A stretch of DNA of 64,000 bases from Commensalibacter papalotli (ex Servin-Garciduenas et al. 2014) (lineage in GTDB: Bacteria > Pseudomonadota > Alphaproteobacteria > Acetobacterales > Acetobacteraceae): assembly GCF_000527695.1 (NCBI RefSeq), contig NZ_ATSX01000001.1:1364001-1428000 (forward strand), written 5' to 3'. Position 1 is the stretch's first letter; every line of letters begins with the position of its first letter. Both the position numbers and the translations under genes were made by a program. The notes under the pieces are model-generated. The model saw only the letters and a list, made by a program, of their open reading frames with translations, did not search any database and was not told the origin of the DNA. Shown piece by piece: positions 35,837-44,373 of the stretch.

Positions 35837-36565
35837 TTATAACTCTTGTGCTAAGGGTTGAATAACGATATCTCTGATTGCAACATGACGTGGTCGTGTT
35901 AACATAAACAAAACAGCTTCTGCAACTTCAGATGGCTCCATAAGGCTGCCAAGTTCTTTTGCTTTTTTCAAGTTTTCTTCTGGCCAGTCTGCTAATAAGG
36001 CACTAATTACAGGACCAGGAGAAACAGAACCAATACGAATACCATGTTGACTGACTTGACGACGCATTGTCTGAACAAAAGAATTGGTTGCCCATTTTGA
36101 TGCACAATAAACAGGTTCCCAGTGTATTGGTAAATGTCCCGCAATAGAACTGGTTACAATAATATCCCCTGTTTTTTGTTTAATCATATGGGGTATGACA
36201 TCACGAATATTTTTCATAACAACAGATACGTTAAGGTCAATTAACCGATCAATATCATTAGGATCTGAATCAATTAAATCCCCCCCGATATAACATCCTG
36301 CATTAGCATGAAATATATCAATTTTACCTGTTTTTTCGATGATACTAGGAACCATTTGTGCACAACTAGCTGGATCGATAAGATTTGTAACACAAGGTAT
36401 AATTTTATCTTTATATTTTGCTTGTATTTTTTCCATTGTTGCAACATCACGATCAACCATGACAACGGTCGCACCATTGGCAACTAAGATTTCTGTAGAA
36501 GCAAGTCCAATACCTGATGCTGCACCTGTGATGACAGCAACTTTATTTTGTAATGAGTTAGACAT
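35837..36565 (-). CDS. short-chain dehydrogenase/reductase, polyol or ketose oxidation
   Basis: A 242-residue SDR with the cofactor motif TGAASGIG near residue 14, the NAG motif at 88-90, and the catalytic set Ser140, Tyr153 and Lys157 (SSIAGHLPIHWEPVYCASK). Asp38 after the second strand (VVMVDRD) favours NAD(H). It is the last gene of the minus-strand half of a polyol/ketose cassette, 34 bases after the GatZ-like gene. By context it oxidises the imported polyol to a ketose. The exact substrate is not set by the sequence. Confidence 0.87.
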   Translation of the reverse strand: MSNSLQNKVAVITGAASGIGLASTEILVANGATVVMVDRDVATMEKIQAKYKDKIIPCVTNLIDPASCAQMVPSIIEKTGKIDIFHANAGCYIGGDLIDSDPNDIDRLIDLNVSVVMKNIRDVIPHMIKQKTGDIIVTSSIAGHLPIHWEPVYCASKWATNSFVQTMRRQVSQHGIRIGSVSPGPVISALLADWPEENLKKAKELGSLMEPSEVAEAVLFMLTRPRHVAIRDIVIQPLAQEL

Positions 36566-36599
36566 TTTATTAATCCTTTTAAAAATAAAAGAGGGAAAC

Positions 36600-37871
36600 T
36601 TAATCGAGATGGCATGCTTTATGATAAGATTTCAGAACTTTTTGAACATACCAAATTATAACTTCTTCAGGATCAAAGCTTTTTTTAGAAAAATGTTCTG
36701 CTCCTGGTAAATATTGCATCATTAAAGGTGCTGGAACGGTTGCACCTTTAATTTTTGATAGTAACGTTTGAACATACTCGTTGGCTTTGGGATCTGCCCA
36801 ATAATAACGAATACGATCAGATAAAGAATAATGACGCAATAAATAACATTCATGTGCGTTACCATGATAATGGCTATTCCAATAATTGGGTTTCGCTAGC
36901 ATTAAATTTTCGAGACCATTTTGTAAATAACGGTACGAATAATCAGAAAAAACTTCACTTGCTATATGATCCAGAGCAAACAAACATTCTCTGACTGCAA
37001 AAGTTAATTCAGGGCCAACTTTTAAAATCGCATAGCCATCTTCAACTAATTGAGATAAATAATGCACCCCTTGATAATCCGTTGAATGCGCTTCAAAAAC
37101 AAGATTAGACTCAGTATCTAATGAATTGGATAAAGATCGTGCTTTTTCTCGATCATAATAAACGATATCCCAATTTCCATATTCTACACCAGGTTGAACA
37201 ACCAATCCAAGCAATCGATGCGTTACGTCTTCCAATCCTATTGCACATAAAGCATCTTGATGAATTTTTAATGTTTGTGCTGCTGCTTCTGCTTTTGTTG
37301 GTTCAAGAGAGGTAATCACATGATCTGCTCCACCTGGAGGGGGAACTTCTGTGCCTATAATATAAAGTGGTTTCTTTTTATCACTATCAGCCGCGACTTT
37401 TTCTGCAGCTTGAATTAAACGCACGGCACGTTGTGAAACAATCTGATCGTCCAATGCAGGTGGCTCACCTTTACATCCCATAGACGTATCAATATGAATT
37501 TTACGAAAACCTGCTTTGATATAAGCAATAACCATTTTTTCAGCCTCATCCATGGCCTCATTTGCAGATAAATGCTTCCAAGGATTTGGCCCTAAATGAT
37601 CCCCACCAAGAGTAATTAAATCTTCGGGGCATTGTTCAGTTTTTGCTAGAGAGAATACCAAATGAGCAAAATCATCTGGTTTCATCCCAGTATATCCACC
37701 TTGATGGTTAACCTGATTACAAGTTGCCTCGATTAAGACACTACTTTGATGATCGCGCCCTAATCTTAACGCTGCTTTTAAAACCAGAGGATGGGCGGAA
37801 CAGACGGACGTAATTCCTTTTGGATTTCCTTGCGTTCTATATTTCTTTAGTTCTTCAAGGGTTACTTTCAT
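36600..37871 (-). CDS. gatZ: GatZ/KbaZ-like protein (D-tagatose bisphosphate aldolase non-catalytic subunit or D-tagatose 6-phosphate 4-epimerase)
   Basis: A 423-residue protein of the GatZ/KbaZ family. Diagnostic are GITSVCSAHPLVLKAAL, LITLGGDHLGPNPWKHLSANEAM, IHIDTSMGCKGEP and VFEAHSTDYQ. In enterobacteria GatZ stabilises the aldolase GatY; in Agrobacterium galactitol use a GatZ homologue acts alone as D-tagatose 6-phosphate 4-epimerase giving fructose 6-phosphate. No gatY is present here, favouring the stand-alone epimerase role (inference). Its ATG overlaps the kinase stop by one base (TAATG), indicating tight coupling. Confidence 0.88.
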   Translation of the reverse strand: MKVTLEELKKYRTQGNPKGITSVCSAHPLVLKAALRLGRDHQSSVLIEATCNQVNHQGGYTGMKPDDFAHLVFSLAKTEQCPEDLITLGGDHLGPNPWKHLSANEAMDEAEKMVIAYIKAGFRKIHIDTSMGCKGEPPALDDQIVSQRAVRLIQAAEKVAADSDKKKPLYIIGTEVPPPGGADHVITSLEPTKAEAAAQTLKIHQDALCAIGLEDVTHRLLGLVVQPGVEYGNWDIVYYDREKARSLSNSLDTESNLVFEAHSTDYQGVHYLSQLVEDGYAILKVGPELTFAVRECLFALDHIASEVFSDYSYRYLQNGLENLMLAKPNYWNSHYHGNAHECYLLRHYSLSDRIRYYWADPKANEYVQTLLSKIKGATVPAPLMMQYLPGAEHFSKKSFDPEEVIIWYVQKVLKSYHKACHLD

Positions 37872-38854
37872 TATATTTTCCTAGGAGTGTTTTGAATAAA
37901 CTTGTGAAGTTCTTTTAAGGTTGATGTTCCTTCCATAGGGCCAGTAAACTGTACGTTTCGAGCACCTGCTGCGTTTGCGAGTGTTAAAGACTCATTTAAA
38001 CTCATTCCTAGCCGTCTACAGCTGACATAAGTTGCTCCAAAACAATCGCCAGCACCTGTAGGATCAATTTCTTTAATTTGAAAAGCTTGACCAGAGACAG
38101 TTTTACCATTGCGATGATAAGAGGTTGCCCCTTCTTTTCCTTGTTTTAAAACAATTTCAATGACACCTGCTGCAAATGTTTTTTTAACCGCATCCGTCAA
38201 ATTAGAGCTTTCGGTGATGGTTAGGATCTCTTCACCAGAAGGAAGAAGTAAGTCTGTTTTCCCTAATAAATATGCAAGACGTTGTGTAAACACGTCATCT
38301 GTTATTAACTCTTTGCGAATATTAGGATCAAAGGAGAGAGTACCTCCTCGACTTTTAATTACATTTATTGCATATTCTGCCATTTCCCAAGCACCAGGAA
38401 TGGATAATAACGTGCCCATAATATGAATATGACCTGCTTTTGCAATTAATGTATCTGTATTTTGGTTTTTAACAATTTTTCCTGCAGCAGAGGCAACAAT
38501 ATTAAAGACAAAATCACGTTCACCATCATCTCGATATCTTACAAACGCACTTCCAGTTGGTAAATGCGTATCTACGGAGATAGCAGAGATATCCACGCCA
38601 TCTTGTTGTAAACGATTTACATTAATTTCCCCAAAAGCATCTTTTCCGACGGTTGCAATGATCCCTGCATTATTTGTTAATTTTGCACATTGATCAATAA
38701 ATATAGCTGGGGCACCACTTGGATATGGTCCTGTAAAAGTTAATGGTGGAGAAAACCCATTTCCCGTTTCAGTCGCCATGATTTCAACCAAAATTTCACC
38801 AATCGTGATGGTGGGTCCTAAGTCATTAGATGCTAAAATATGATCAATAGACAT
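37871..38854 (-). CDS. PfkB-family sugar kinase, probable ketohexose 6-kinase
   Basis: A 327-residue ribokinase-type kinase. N-terminal TITIGEILVEIMATETG and a Gly-rich sugar-binding region (APAIFIDQCAKLTNNAGIIATVGKDAFG) precede the C-terminal ATP/active-site motif IKEIDPTGAGDCFGATYV with the catalytic Asp. Sugar kinases of this subgroup next to GatZ-like proteins phosphorylate tagatose or a related ketose at C6. It starts the tagatose-type part of the operon, 45 bases downstream of the ROK gene. Confidence 0.87.
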   Translation of the reverse strand: MSIDHILASNDLGPTITIGEILVEIMATETGNGFSPPLTFTGPYPSGAPAIFIDQCAKLTNNAGIIATVGKDAFGEINVNRLQQDGVDISAISVDTHLPTGSAFVRYRDDGERDFVFNIVASAAGKIVKNQNTDTLIAKAGHIHIMGTLLSIPGAWEMAEYAINVIKSRGGTLSFDPNIRKELITDDVFTQRLAYLLGKTDLLLPSGEEILTITESSNLTDAVKKTFAAGVIEIVLKQGKEGATSYHRNGKTVSGQAFQIKEIDPTGAGDCFGATYVSCRRLGMSLNESLTLANAAGARNVQFTGPMEGTSTLKELHKFIQNTPRKI

Positions 38855-38899
38855 AAAATATACTCCGAATAAGATGGATAGGCATATGACAAATGTTTA

Positions 38900-40072
38900 T
38901 TAAGTTATAGACATAAATTTTTGATGTAATATACAAGCGGCTCCATATGCTGAACCTAACTCTGGATTTTGATTTAAAATAATCTCTGGAACTGGAAATG
39001 GTGTATCTCTATACAACTCGATATATGTATTAACCCGAGTAGAAATTAAGTCATATAATTTTGCCATTGATCCTCCTAAAATAACTTTATTAGGGTCAAT
39101 CATGCGACAAGCTTGAACCAAAGCAAAACCCAAATATTTTGCCCATTCATCAGCCAAACTTACGGCCATTGGTTCACGATCATTTACATATTGAATGAAC
39201 ATATCAATGGTTATATTATCTTTGCCTGATAAATCATGATAACGAGACAATAGTTGTTCTAAACTAATAACCGCCTCTAGTGTTTTATGTTCTTTATGGT
39301 GATCTTGAATGGTCAGATGCCCGATTTCTCCAGCAAGTCCATTTCCACCACGAAATAACTTACCATCAATAACAATACCACCTCCAACACCGCTTTCTAG
39401 GACTAAAAAAAGAGTAACCCCTTCTGAGATATTTGATTGATAAATAGCGCCAATTGCAAAAGCATTTGCGTCATTTTCTATGGCTATTGGTAAGCTTGAT
39501 AATAATTTACTTTTGGCGATCTCTAAGAAATCAACATTCGACCATTTAAGTAATGCTGCATCAAAAATATACCCTTTATCATTCATTTGTGCAGGGATTG
39601 AAAAACCAATTCCTTCAAGCTTATTCATGATGTCTTCATTACACATAGAATATGCTAATTTAATAGATTCATCTATTGCATTTTCAACACCCATTTCACT
39701 GCATGTAAATACTTGATGGCGCATATCGACAATTGATGCAGTCAGATCAATAAGAATGGTCGTAATATATGTAACCCCGATTTCAATACCAAGAAAATAC
39801 ACAGCCTCAGGAACAAGCTCTAGTAATATCCCAGGACGCCCACGATTACTATTTTCAGCTATTTGATCATCAGATTTTCTAATTTCTCTAACAAAGCCAC
39901 TATTAACTAAATTAACAATAATATGACCCGAAGACGAACGATTTAATCCCATTTGTCTGGCTATGTCCGCACGGCTAAGCGCACCAAACTGGTATAAAAC
40001 CTGAAGGGCTATCTGACCATTACTTTGCCTGACTTGTTTATGAATATTAGAATATAAATTTAAATCGTTCAT
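38900..40072 (-). CDS. ROK-family transcriptional repressor
   Basis: About 390 residues. An N-terminal winged helix-turn-helix (about 20-75, GALSRADIARQMGLNRSSSGHIIVNLVNSG) is followed by the ROK sugar-kinase-like domain (VYFLGIEIGVTYITTILIDLT, ESGVGGGIVIDGKLFRGGNGLAGEIGHLTI). The usual Cys-rich zinc motif of ROK proteins (GHxxxxxCxCGxxGC) is replaced here by GHLTIQDHHKEH without Cys, so the structural zinc site is probably absent or changed. The start is set at ATG 40072. It likely senses the ketose or its phosphate and represses the divergent halves through the palindromes at 40226-40273. Confidence 0.88.
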   Translation of the reverse strand: MNDLNLYSNIHKQVRQSNGQIALQVLYQFGALSRADIARQMGLNRSSSGHIIVNLVNSGFVREIRKSDDQIAENSNRGRPGILLELVPEAVYFLGIEIGVTYITTILIDLTASIVDMRHQVFTCSEMGVENAIDESIKLAYSMCNEDIMNKLEGIGFSIPAQMNDKGYIFDAALLKWSNVDFLEIAKSKLLSSLPIAIENDANAFAIGAIYQSNISEGVTLFLVLESGVGGGIVIDGKLFRGGNGLAGEIGHLTIQDHHKEHKTLEAVISLEQLLSRYHDLSGKDNITIDMFIQYVNDREPMAVSLADEWAKYLGFALVQACRMIDPNKVILGGSMAKLYDLISTRVNTYIELYRDTPFPVPEIILNQNPELGSAYGAACILHQKFMSIT

Positions 40073-40225
40073 TAAATTGCTTTGATAGTTGATACACAAC
40101 GTTAATATATTATAATTACACGCAACAAAATACCATTAATTTTATAGTTTTATACAGTTTATATAAAATTATCATACCTTAATTTTTAATTATTAATATA
40201 ATTTGTTTTTCATTGCAACAAATTT

Positions 40226-40241
40226 ATTATTGATCAATAAT
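40226..40241. promoter_or_regulatory. 16-bp perfect palindrome, candidate operator
   Basis: ATTATTGATCAATAAT is its own reverse complement. It lies about 150 bases upstream of the ROK start, in the region shared by both divergent transcripts, and 6 bases from the second inverted repeat at 40248. Confidence 0.45.
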
Positions 40242-40247
40242 CACGAA

Positions 40248-40273
40248 TATTTTACTAAAATTATAGTAAATTA
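40248..40273. promoter_or_regulatory. inverted repeat resembling a NagC/Mlc-type ROK operator
   Basis: TATTTTACTA at 40248-40257 and TAGTAAATTA at 40264-40273 are arms matching at 8 of 10 positions, the inner seven (TTTACTA/TAGTAAA) perfectly, around a 6-nt centre. ROK repressors such as NagC and Mlc bind AT-rich inverted repeats of similar layout. It is the best operator candidate for the adjacent ROK gene. Confidence 0.5.
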
Positions 40274-40448
40274 CTGTTTTTAATTTTGAATAAATAAATT
40301 ATTTCTATACATAATATCAGTATATTCAGATAAAAAATATTTTTTAATATAAATTTGTACAAAAGATTCCTTTTATTTAGAATATGTAATTTTTAAGATT
40401 ATATTTAGTCAGTTATTTTCTGTATGAATATAAAATCAGGAGTGAGTT

Positions 40449-41333
40449 ATGAAGTTTGGAACACTATATTCTTATTGGGGGAATGAATGGGATTGCAATT
40501 TAGAAGCATATATAAAGCTTATCCAAAAAGTATCTTCAATCGGTTTTGATATTCTTGAAGTAAGTGCTGATCATATTTATCAAATGTCTGAAACAGATCT
40601 GCAAACATTAAATGATGTTCGCAAACAAAATGGATTGGTTTTTACTTTAAATAGTGGTCCAACCAAAGAGTTCGATTTGGCATCTGCTGATGAATATATT
40701 CGTCAACAAGGCATTCACTATTACACTAAAATTATAGAGAAAATGCCTCTTATAGAATCAAATATGCTGATTGGCGCGTTATATTCATACTGGCCAAGTG
40801 ATTTTATCAGTATTAATAAAAAAAATGCATGGGAACGCAGTATAAATTGTTTAAAACAAATAGGAAAAGTTGCCGAATCCTTAAATATAACCATTGCTTT
40901 AGAAGTTTTAAATCGTAATGAAACTTATATCCTTACTAACTGTGAAGAAGCAGTAGAATATTGTAAAAAAATAAACAGCAGTGCTGTTAAAATTCTACTT
41001 GATACATATCACATGAATATTGAAGAGGATAATATTCCTGACGCCATTCGGTATGCTGGAGATTGGCTGGCTCATCTTCATGTTGGGGAGAACAATCGCA
41101 AACTTCCTGGGATGAATAATACAATAAATTGGCCAGCTATTGGTCAAGCTTTGCATGATATTGGATATGACAAAGGTGTTGTTATGGAACCATTTTTATT
41201 AAAGGGTGGTTCTGTTGGTAATGCCATTCGCGTGTGGCGAGATCTAAGCAATAATGCATCTCCTGCACAAATGGATGAGTATATTTCTCAATCTTTATCC
41301 TTTTTAAGAAATACGTTCTCTATCCAAAACTAG
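40449..41333 (+). CDS. ketose 3-epimerase (D-tagatose/D-allulose 3-epimerase family)
   Basis: A 294-residue TIM-barrel epimerase. Metal ligands are Glu152 (ALEVLNRNE), Asp185 (LLDTYHMNIEED), His211 (AHLHVGE) and Glu247 (VMEPF); numbering nearly equals that reported for Pseudomonas cichorii D-tagatose 3-epimerase (152, 185, 211, 246). The enzyme interconverts ketohexose C3 epimers such as D-tagatose/D-sorbose or D-fructose/D-allulose. It has a strong AGGAGTGA site and opens the plus-strand half of the cassette, before the polyol transporter. Which epimer pair is physiological is not known. Confidence 0.9.
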   Translation: MKFGTLYSYWGNEWDCNLEAYIKLIQKVSSIGFDILEVSADHIYQMSETDLQTLNDVRKQNGLVFTLNSGPTKEFDLASADEYIRQQGIHYYTKIIEKMPLIESNMLIGALYSYWPSDFISINKKNAWERSINCLKQIGKVAESLNITIALEVLNRNETYILTNCEEAVEYCKKINSSAVKILLDTYHMNIEEDNIPDAIRYAGDWLAHLHVGENNRKLPGMNNTINWPAIGQALHDIGYDKGVVMEPFLLKGGSVGNAIRVWRDLSNNASPAQMDEYISQSLSFLRNTFSIQN

Positions 41334-41434
41334 CCAATAAAAGATATTAAGCAATCAGACCCAAATCTCCGCATGCTTAATTCTATTAAACGCTTAATAA
41401 AATCATAATTATTCTGACAGAATAGGTTTTTTTT

Positions 41435-42682
41435 ATGAAATCACAAAAACTATTATTTGGTTTTATGCCCTCTTCGTTGATTTGGGGATATATAGCTATT
41501 GCTATCTTTATGGCTGGTGACGGTTTTGAAGCTGCTTTTTTATCTAAATATATAACCGATATGGGTTATACAGAAGCTCAATCGGCTTTTATATTCACTG
41601 CATATGGATTGCTGGTCGCAATTTCGGCTTGGTGTTCAGGAGTAGTCGCAGAGATTATTACACCGCAAAAGGCAATGTGTATAGGATTCATATTATGGTC
41701 AGTTATGCATGTTTGCTTCATGATCTTTGGTATTGGAATGCATAATTATCCATTAATGGTTATTTGCTATGGTATTCGTGGGCTTGGCTATCCATTATTT
41801 TTATATTCTTTTGTAATCCTGATTATTCAAAATGTTTCTGAAAGTAAAGTCTCAACAGCAATGGGATGGTTTTGGGCAGCTTACTCCATTGGTTTCGGGG
41901 TATTAGGAGGTTATTTGCCAGGATATATTAACCCAATTATTGGTGAATATCATACTTTATGGATGTCATTAATCTGGGTTATTGTGGGTGGTTTAATTTC
42001 GTTAATTACTTTACGTAATGTGAAAACAGACAAATCAAAGGCAAATCTTTCTTTTAAAGAAAAAACAGAAGAACTTACCAAAGCAGTTACTATTTTATTT
42101 TCAAATAAAAATATTTTTATGTCAGCTTTAGTACGTATTATTAACACAACACCAATTTTTGGATTTGCTGTAATTATGCCTTGGTTACTTGTTGGTACGA
42201 ATGTCACAGATCAGGGTTTAGGGTTTTCAAAAACTGAATGGCAAAACATTTGGACCGTATTCATGGTGGTTACAATCTTTACCAATATTATATGGGGAAT
42301 CTTAGGGGACCATATTGGTTGGTTACGCCAAGCACGTTGGTTCGGCTGTATTGGTGGTGCAATTGCTTGCTTTGCTTTTTATTATATACCTGTATCTTTT
42401 GGTCATAACTATTTAATGGCAATGATCCCTGCTGTTATGTTTGGATTTACTGTTGCTGCATTTGTGCCAATGACTGCTGTTTTTGCTGCATTAGAGCCTA
42501 ACCATAAAGGGGCTGCGATTTCTATTTATAACTTGTCTGCGGGTTTAAGTAATTTTGTTGGTCCAGCTATAGCAACAATTATGGTGCCTTTATTTGGTAT
42601 TGTTGGGGCAATTTGGGCATATATTGCGTTATATATATTTGCTGCTATCTTAACTTTATTTATCAAAGTGGATCAAAAATAA
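41435..42682 (+). CDS. MFS polyol transporter (RbtT/DalT-like)
   Basis: A 415-residue 12-helix MFS permease. Helices 1-2 carry IFMAGDGFEAAFLSKYITDMG and SAWCSGVVAEIITPQKAMCIGF, strongly like the ribitol and D-arabinitol transporters RbtT and DalT of Klebsiella. It would import the polyol by proton symport. It lies 101 bases after the epimerase on the same strand. With the divergent SDR, kinase and GatZ-like genes it completes a self-contained import, oxidation and phosphorylation route. Confidence 0.9.
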   Translation: MKSQKLLFGFMPSSLIWGYIAIAIFMAGDGFEAAFLSKYITDMGYTEAQSAFIFTAYGLLVAISAWCSGVVAEIITPQKAMCIGFILWSVMHVCFMIFGIGMHNYPLMVICYGIRGLGYPLFLYSFVILIIQNVSESKVSTAMGWFWAAYSIGFGVLGGYLPGYINPIIGEYHTLWMSLIWVIVGGLISLITLRNVKTDKSKANLSFKEKTEELTKAVTILFSNKNIFMSALVRIINTTPIFGFAVIMPWLLVGTNVTDQGLGFSKTEWQNIWTVFMVVTIFTNIIWGILGDHIGWLRQARWFGCIGGAIACFAFYYIPVSFGHNYLMAMIPAVMFGFTVAAFVPMTAVFAALEPNHKGAAISIYNLSAGLSNFVGPAIATIMVPLFGIVGAIWAYIALYIFAAILTLFIKVDQK

Positions 42683-42967
42683 AAATATACTCATTATTAA
42701 AACAATATTTGAAACATCAGATCTTGGATTTTATTATAATAACGAAAAATAAAATTTATAATCTTAACTTTTTAAATATTGTTTTCTTAATAGTTAAATC
42801 TATAAGCATTTTTAAAATACCCCACGGTTTTTTAAATATACCCTCAACTATCCCCCACTTTTCTTTTATTTAAATTGATTCTATTTAATACTATTTGAGT
42901 AGCAATCGTTATATTCAGCTATTTATGGGTATTTTTAAAGTTTGTTTAACACTATTTTGATTGTTAA

Positions 42968-43267
42968 TGGTGTCTACGGCGGGATTCGAACCCACGGCCC
43001 CAGGATTCATCTCACTACGATTTTCATCGCCATTGTGCTTGGCACAATGTTTGTAAGCTGGACTGTCTCTTTACCCTAGGATAAAATCCCGTAGGCACCA
43101 CCCGTACAGTCTCTACACCTTCCCTGTAAACAGGGCTTGGCTCGGGATTGGCATGGCAAGATCGCCGAAACGTTCCCCGAATTTGAGCGGATCCACTTTA
43201 TCGTTTCCCTATAAAGCGCCCAATTAGTTTAGGAATCCTGTGCTCTATCCTGCTGAGCTACGCAGAC
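42968..43267 (-). tRNA. tRNA-Arg(CCU), interrupted by a group I intron
   Basis: Read on the minus strand, the 5' exon (43267-43231) gives acceptor GTCTGCG, TA, D-arm GCTC...GAGC, anticodon stem CAGGA and loop start TTCCT. The 3' exon (43007-42968) gives AA, TCCTG, GGGCC, T-arm GTGGG-TTCGAAT-CCCGC, acceptor CGTAGAC, discriminator A and encoded CCA. Joined, they form a 77-nt tRNA with anticodon CCU, one G-U pair in the acceptor stem and standard loops. The intron lies directly after the anticodon. The gene is 23 bases downstream of holA on the same strand. CCU reads the AGG codon. Confidence 0.95.
43008..43230 (-). ncRNA. group I self-splicing intron in tRNA-Arg(CCU)
   Basis: A 223-nt intron. 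The 5' exon ends in U, the intron ends in G, and GGGAA in the intron pairs with the exon UUCCU including the splice-site U-G wobble. Core elements are present in order: AATTCGGGGAACG (P), AATCCCGAGCCAAG (Q), AGAGACTGTACG (R) and AAAGAGACAGTCC (S). P7 forms between bases 43106-43111 and 43061-43066. Peripheral hairpins are seen at 43122-43135, 43075-43095 and 43031-43049. No homing endonuclease ORF is inside. It resembles the tRNA-Arg(CCU) intron of Agrobacterium and the tRNA-Ile intron of Azoarcus. Confidence 0.93.
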
Positions 43268-43290
43268 ACATTCTTTCTTGTAACCTGTCT

Positions 43291-44355
43291 TTATAAATTT
43301 GAAAAGAGCTTGCGTTCATCTAATGATATTTTTTTACCTTGAACATGCCCAGAAACCGTTAACATAAAATGCTGACATAAAACCTCTGCGGGGGTTGCTG
43401 TTTGTTTACACAAATATTCCAGCTTTTGCACATAACGCAATAACAATGACAAGGATTGAGAATTCCAACTATCTAATGCTTTTAAAAAACTGTCCGTTCG
43501 TTTAAAAAAAACAGGGGGACTTAACTTAGAAATCGCTAGTTTTGCTGGCGTCCCTTCCTCTAATAAAAAACGAGCCTGTAATAAACGATCTGTGTGCTGT
43601 AATAAACTGCGCGTCAAAGCAATCATATTAACCCCTTCTTTAAGGGCTTTATTAAGGGCTTTGTCAGCGATTGCTGTTTGACCACTCATAACCGCATAAA
43701 CAACATCATCAACAGAATATTCTCCAGCATCTCCAATTGCTTGCTGCACATGAATAAGAGTAATTTCTGAGTCTTGACCTACATATAACAGTAATTTTTC
43801 TATTTCATTACGAATAAGGGCCCTATCCGCTCCTAAAATCGCAACTAAATAACGAAAAGCATCTGATCCAATTCTCTTTTTTCCTAATAAAAAACGAACT
43901 GTCTCTTCCAAAGAGCGTCCAGTTTCTGCGTAACAAGGGATAGAAGCTATAAGCGGATGTTTTTCAGCTAAGATACGTAATGGTGATTTAGGGGACAGAC
44001 TGCCAGCCTCGATAATAATTATAGAATCAAAGCTTGATGGATCAATAATATCCGTCGAGTATAGATTACAAAATAATTCTAAAGGCTTATTAAGACTATC
44101 TACAGCTTCTCTAACCCAAATAGCACGCTGTCCTCCCATTAAAGAAAGCGCTGTTGCCTCCTCTCTCAATCGTTCGTGACTCTCTTTATTTAGTACACAA
44201 ATTTGAAAAGGATCATCTAAACGACCTGCAACTTTTTTAACAAGTTGGCTTGCTCTTTCACGAACCAAACCACTATTTTCACCATAAATCAAATAGACAC
44301 GAAATTTTATAGGGCCTTGTAAAAGACTCATAATATTTCGTGCATCTATTTTCAT
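43291..44355 (-). CDS. holA: DNA polymerase III subunit delta
   Basis: A 354-residue clamp-loader subunit. The AAA+-like N-domain starts with GPIKFRVYLIYGENSGLVRERA, followed by GQRAIWVREAVDSLNKPLE, a lid region and the C-terminal collar domain. It opens the beta sliding clamp together with tau/gamma and delta prime in the DNA polymerase III holoenzyme. It follows lptE by 18 bases in the DUF3576-leuS-lptE-holA gene set, a conserved alphaproteobacterial order, and precedes the intron-bearing tRNA gene. Confidence 0.92.
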   Translation of the reverse strand: MKIDARNIMSLLQGPIKFRVYLIYGENSGLVRERASQLVKKVAGRLDDPFQICVLNKESHERLREEATALSLMGGQRAIWVREAVDSLNKPLELFCNLYSTDIIDPSSFDSIIIIEAGSLSPKSPLRILAEKHPLIASIPCYAETGRSLEETVRFLLGKKRIGSDAFRYLVAILGADRALIRNEIEKLLLYVGQDSEITLIHVQQAIGDAGEYSVDDVVYAVMSGQTAIADKALNKALKEGVNMIALTRSLLQHTDRLLQARFLLEEGTPAKLAISKLSPPVFFKRTDSFLKALDSWNSQSLSLLLRYVQKLEYLCKQTATPAEVLCQHFMLTVSGHVQGKKISLDERKLFSNL

Positions 44356-44373
44356 AATAATAATCCAACACTA

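Larger units (their letters stand above)
40073..40448. other. 376-nt divergent control region of the polyol cassette
   Basis: Very AT-rich, with no open frame. It contains two palindromes listed separately, and ends with AGGAGTGA, the strong ribosome binding site of the epimerase gene at 40449. Promoters for both directions must lie here; several TATAAT-like hexamers occur, so individual start sites cannot be fixed. Confidence 0.6.

Noticed and set aside
42683-42967. Small frames between the polyol transporter and tRNA-Arg
   Set aside because: Composition is A/T homopolymer-rich with no ribosome binding site or leader motif; nothing supports a gene.
42961-43270. tmRNA (ssrA) in the tRNA-like segment
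   Set aside because: The two halves give a canonical tRNA-Arg(CCU) cloverleaf and the interior has group I P/Q/R/S elements; no tag-coding frame ending in the usual Ala-Ala is present.
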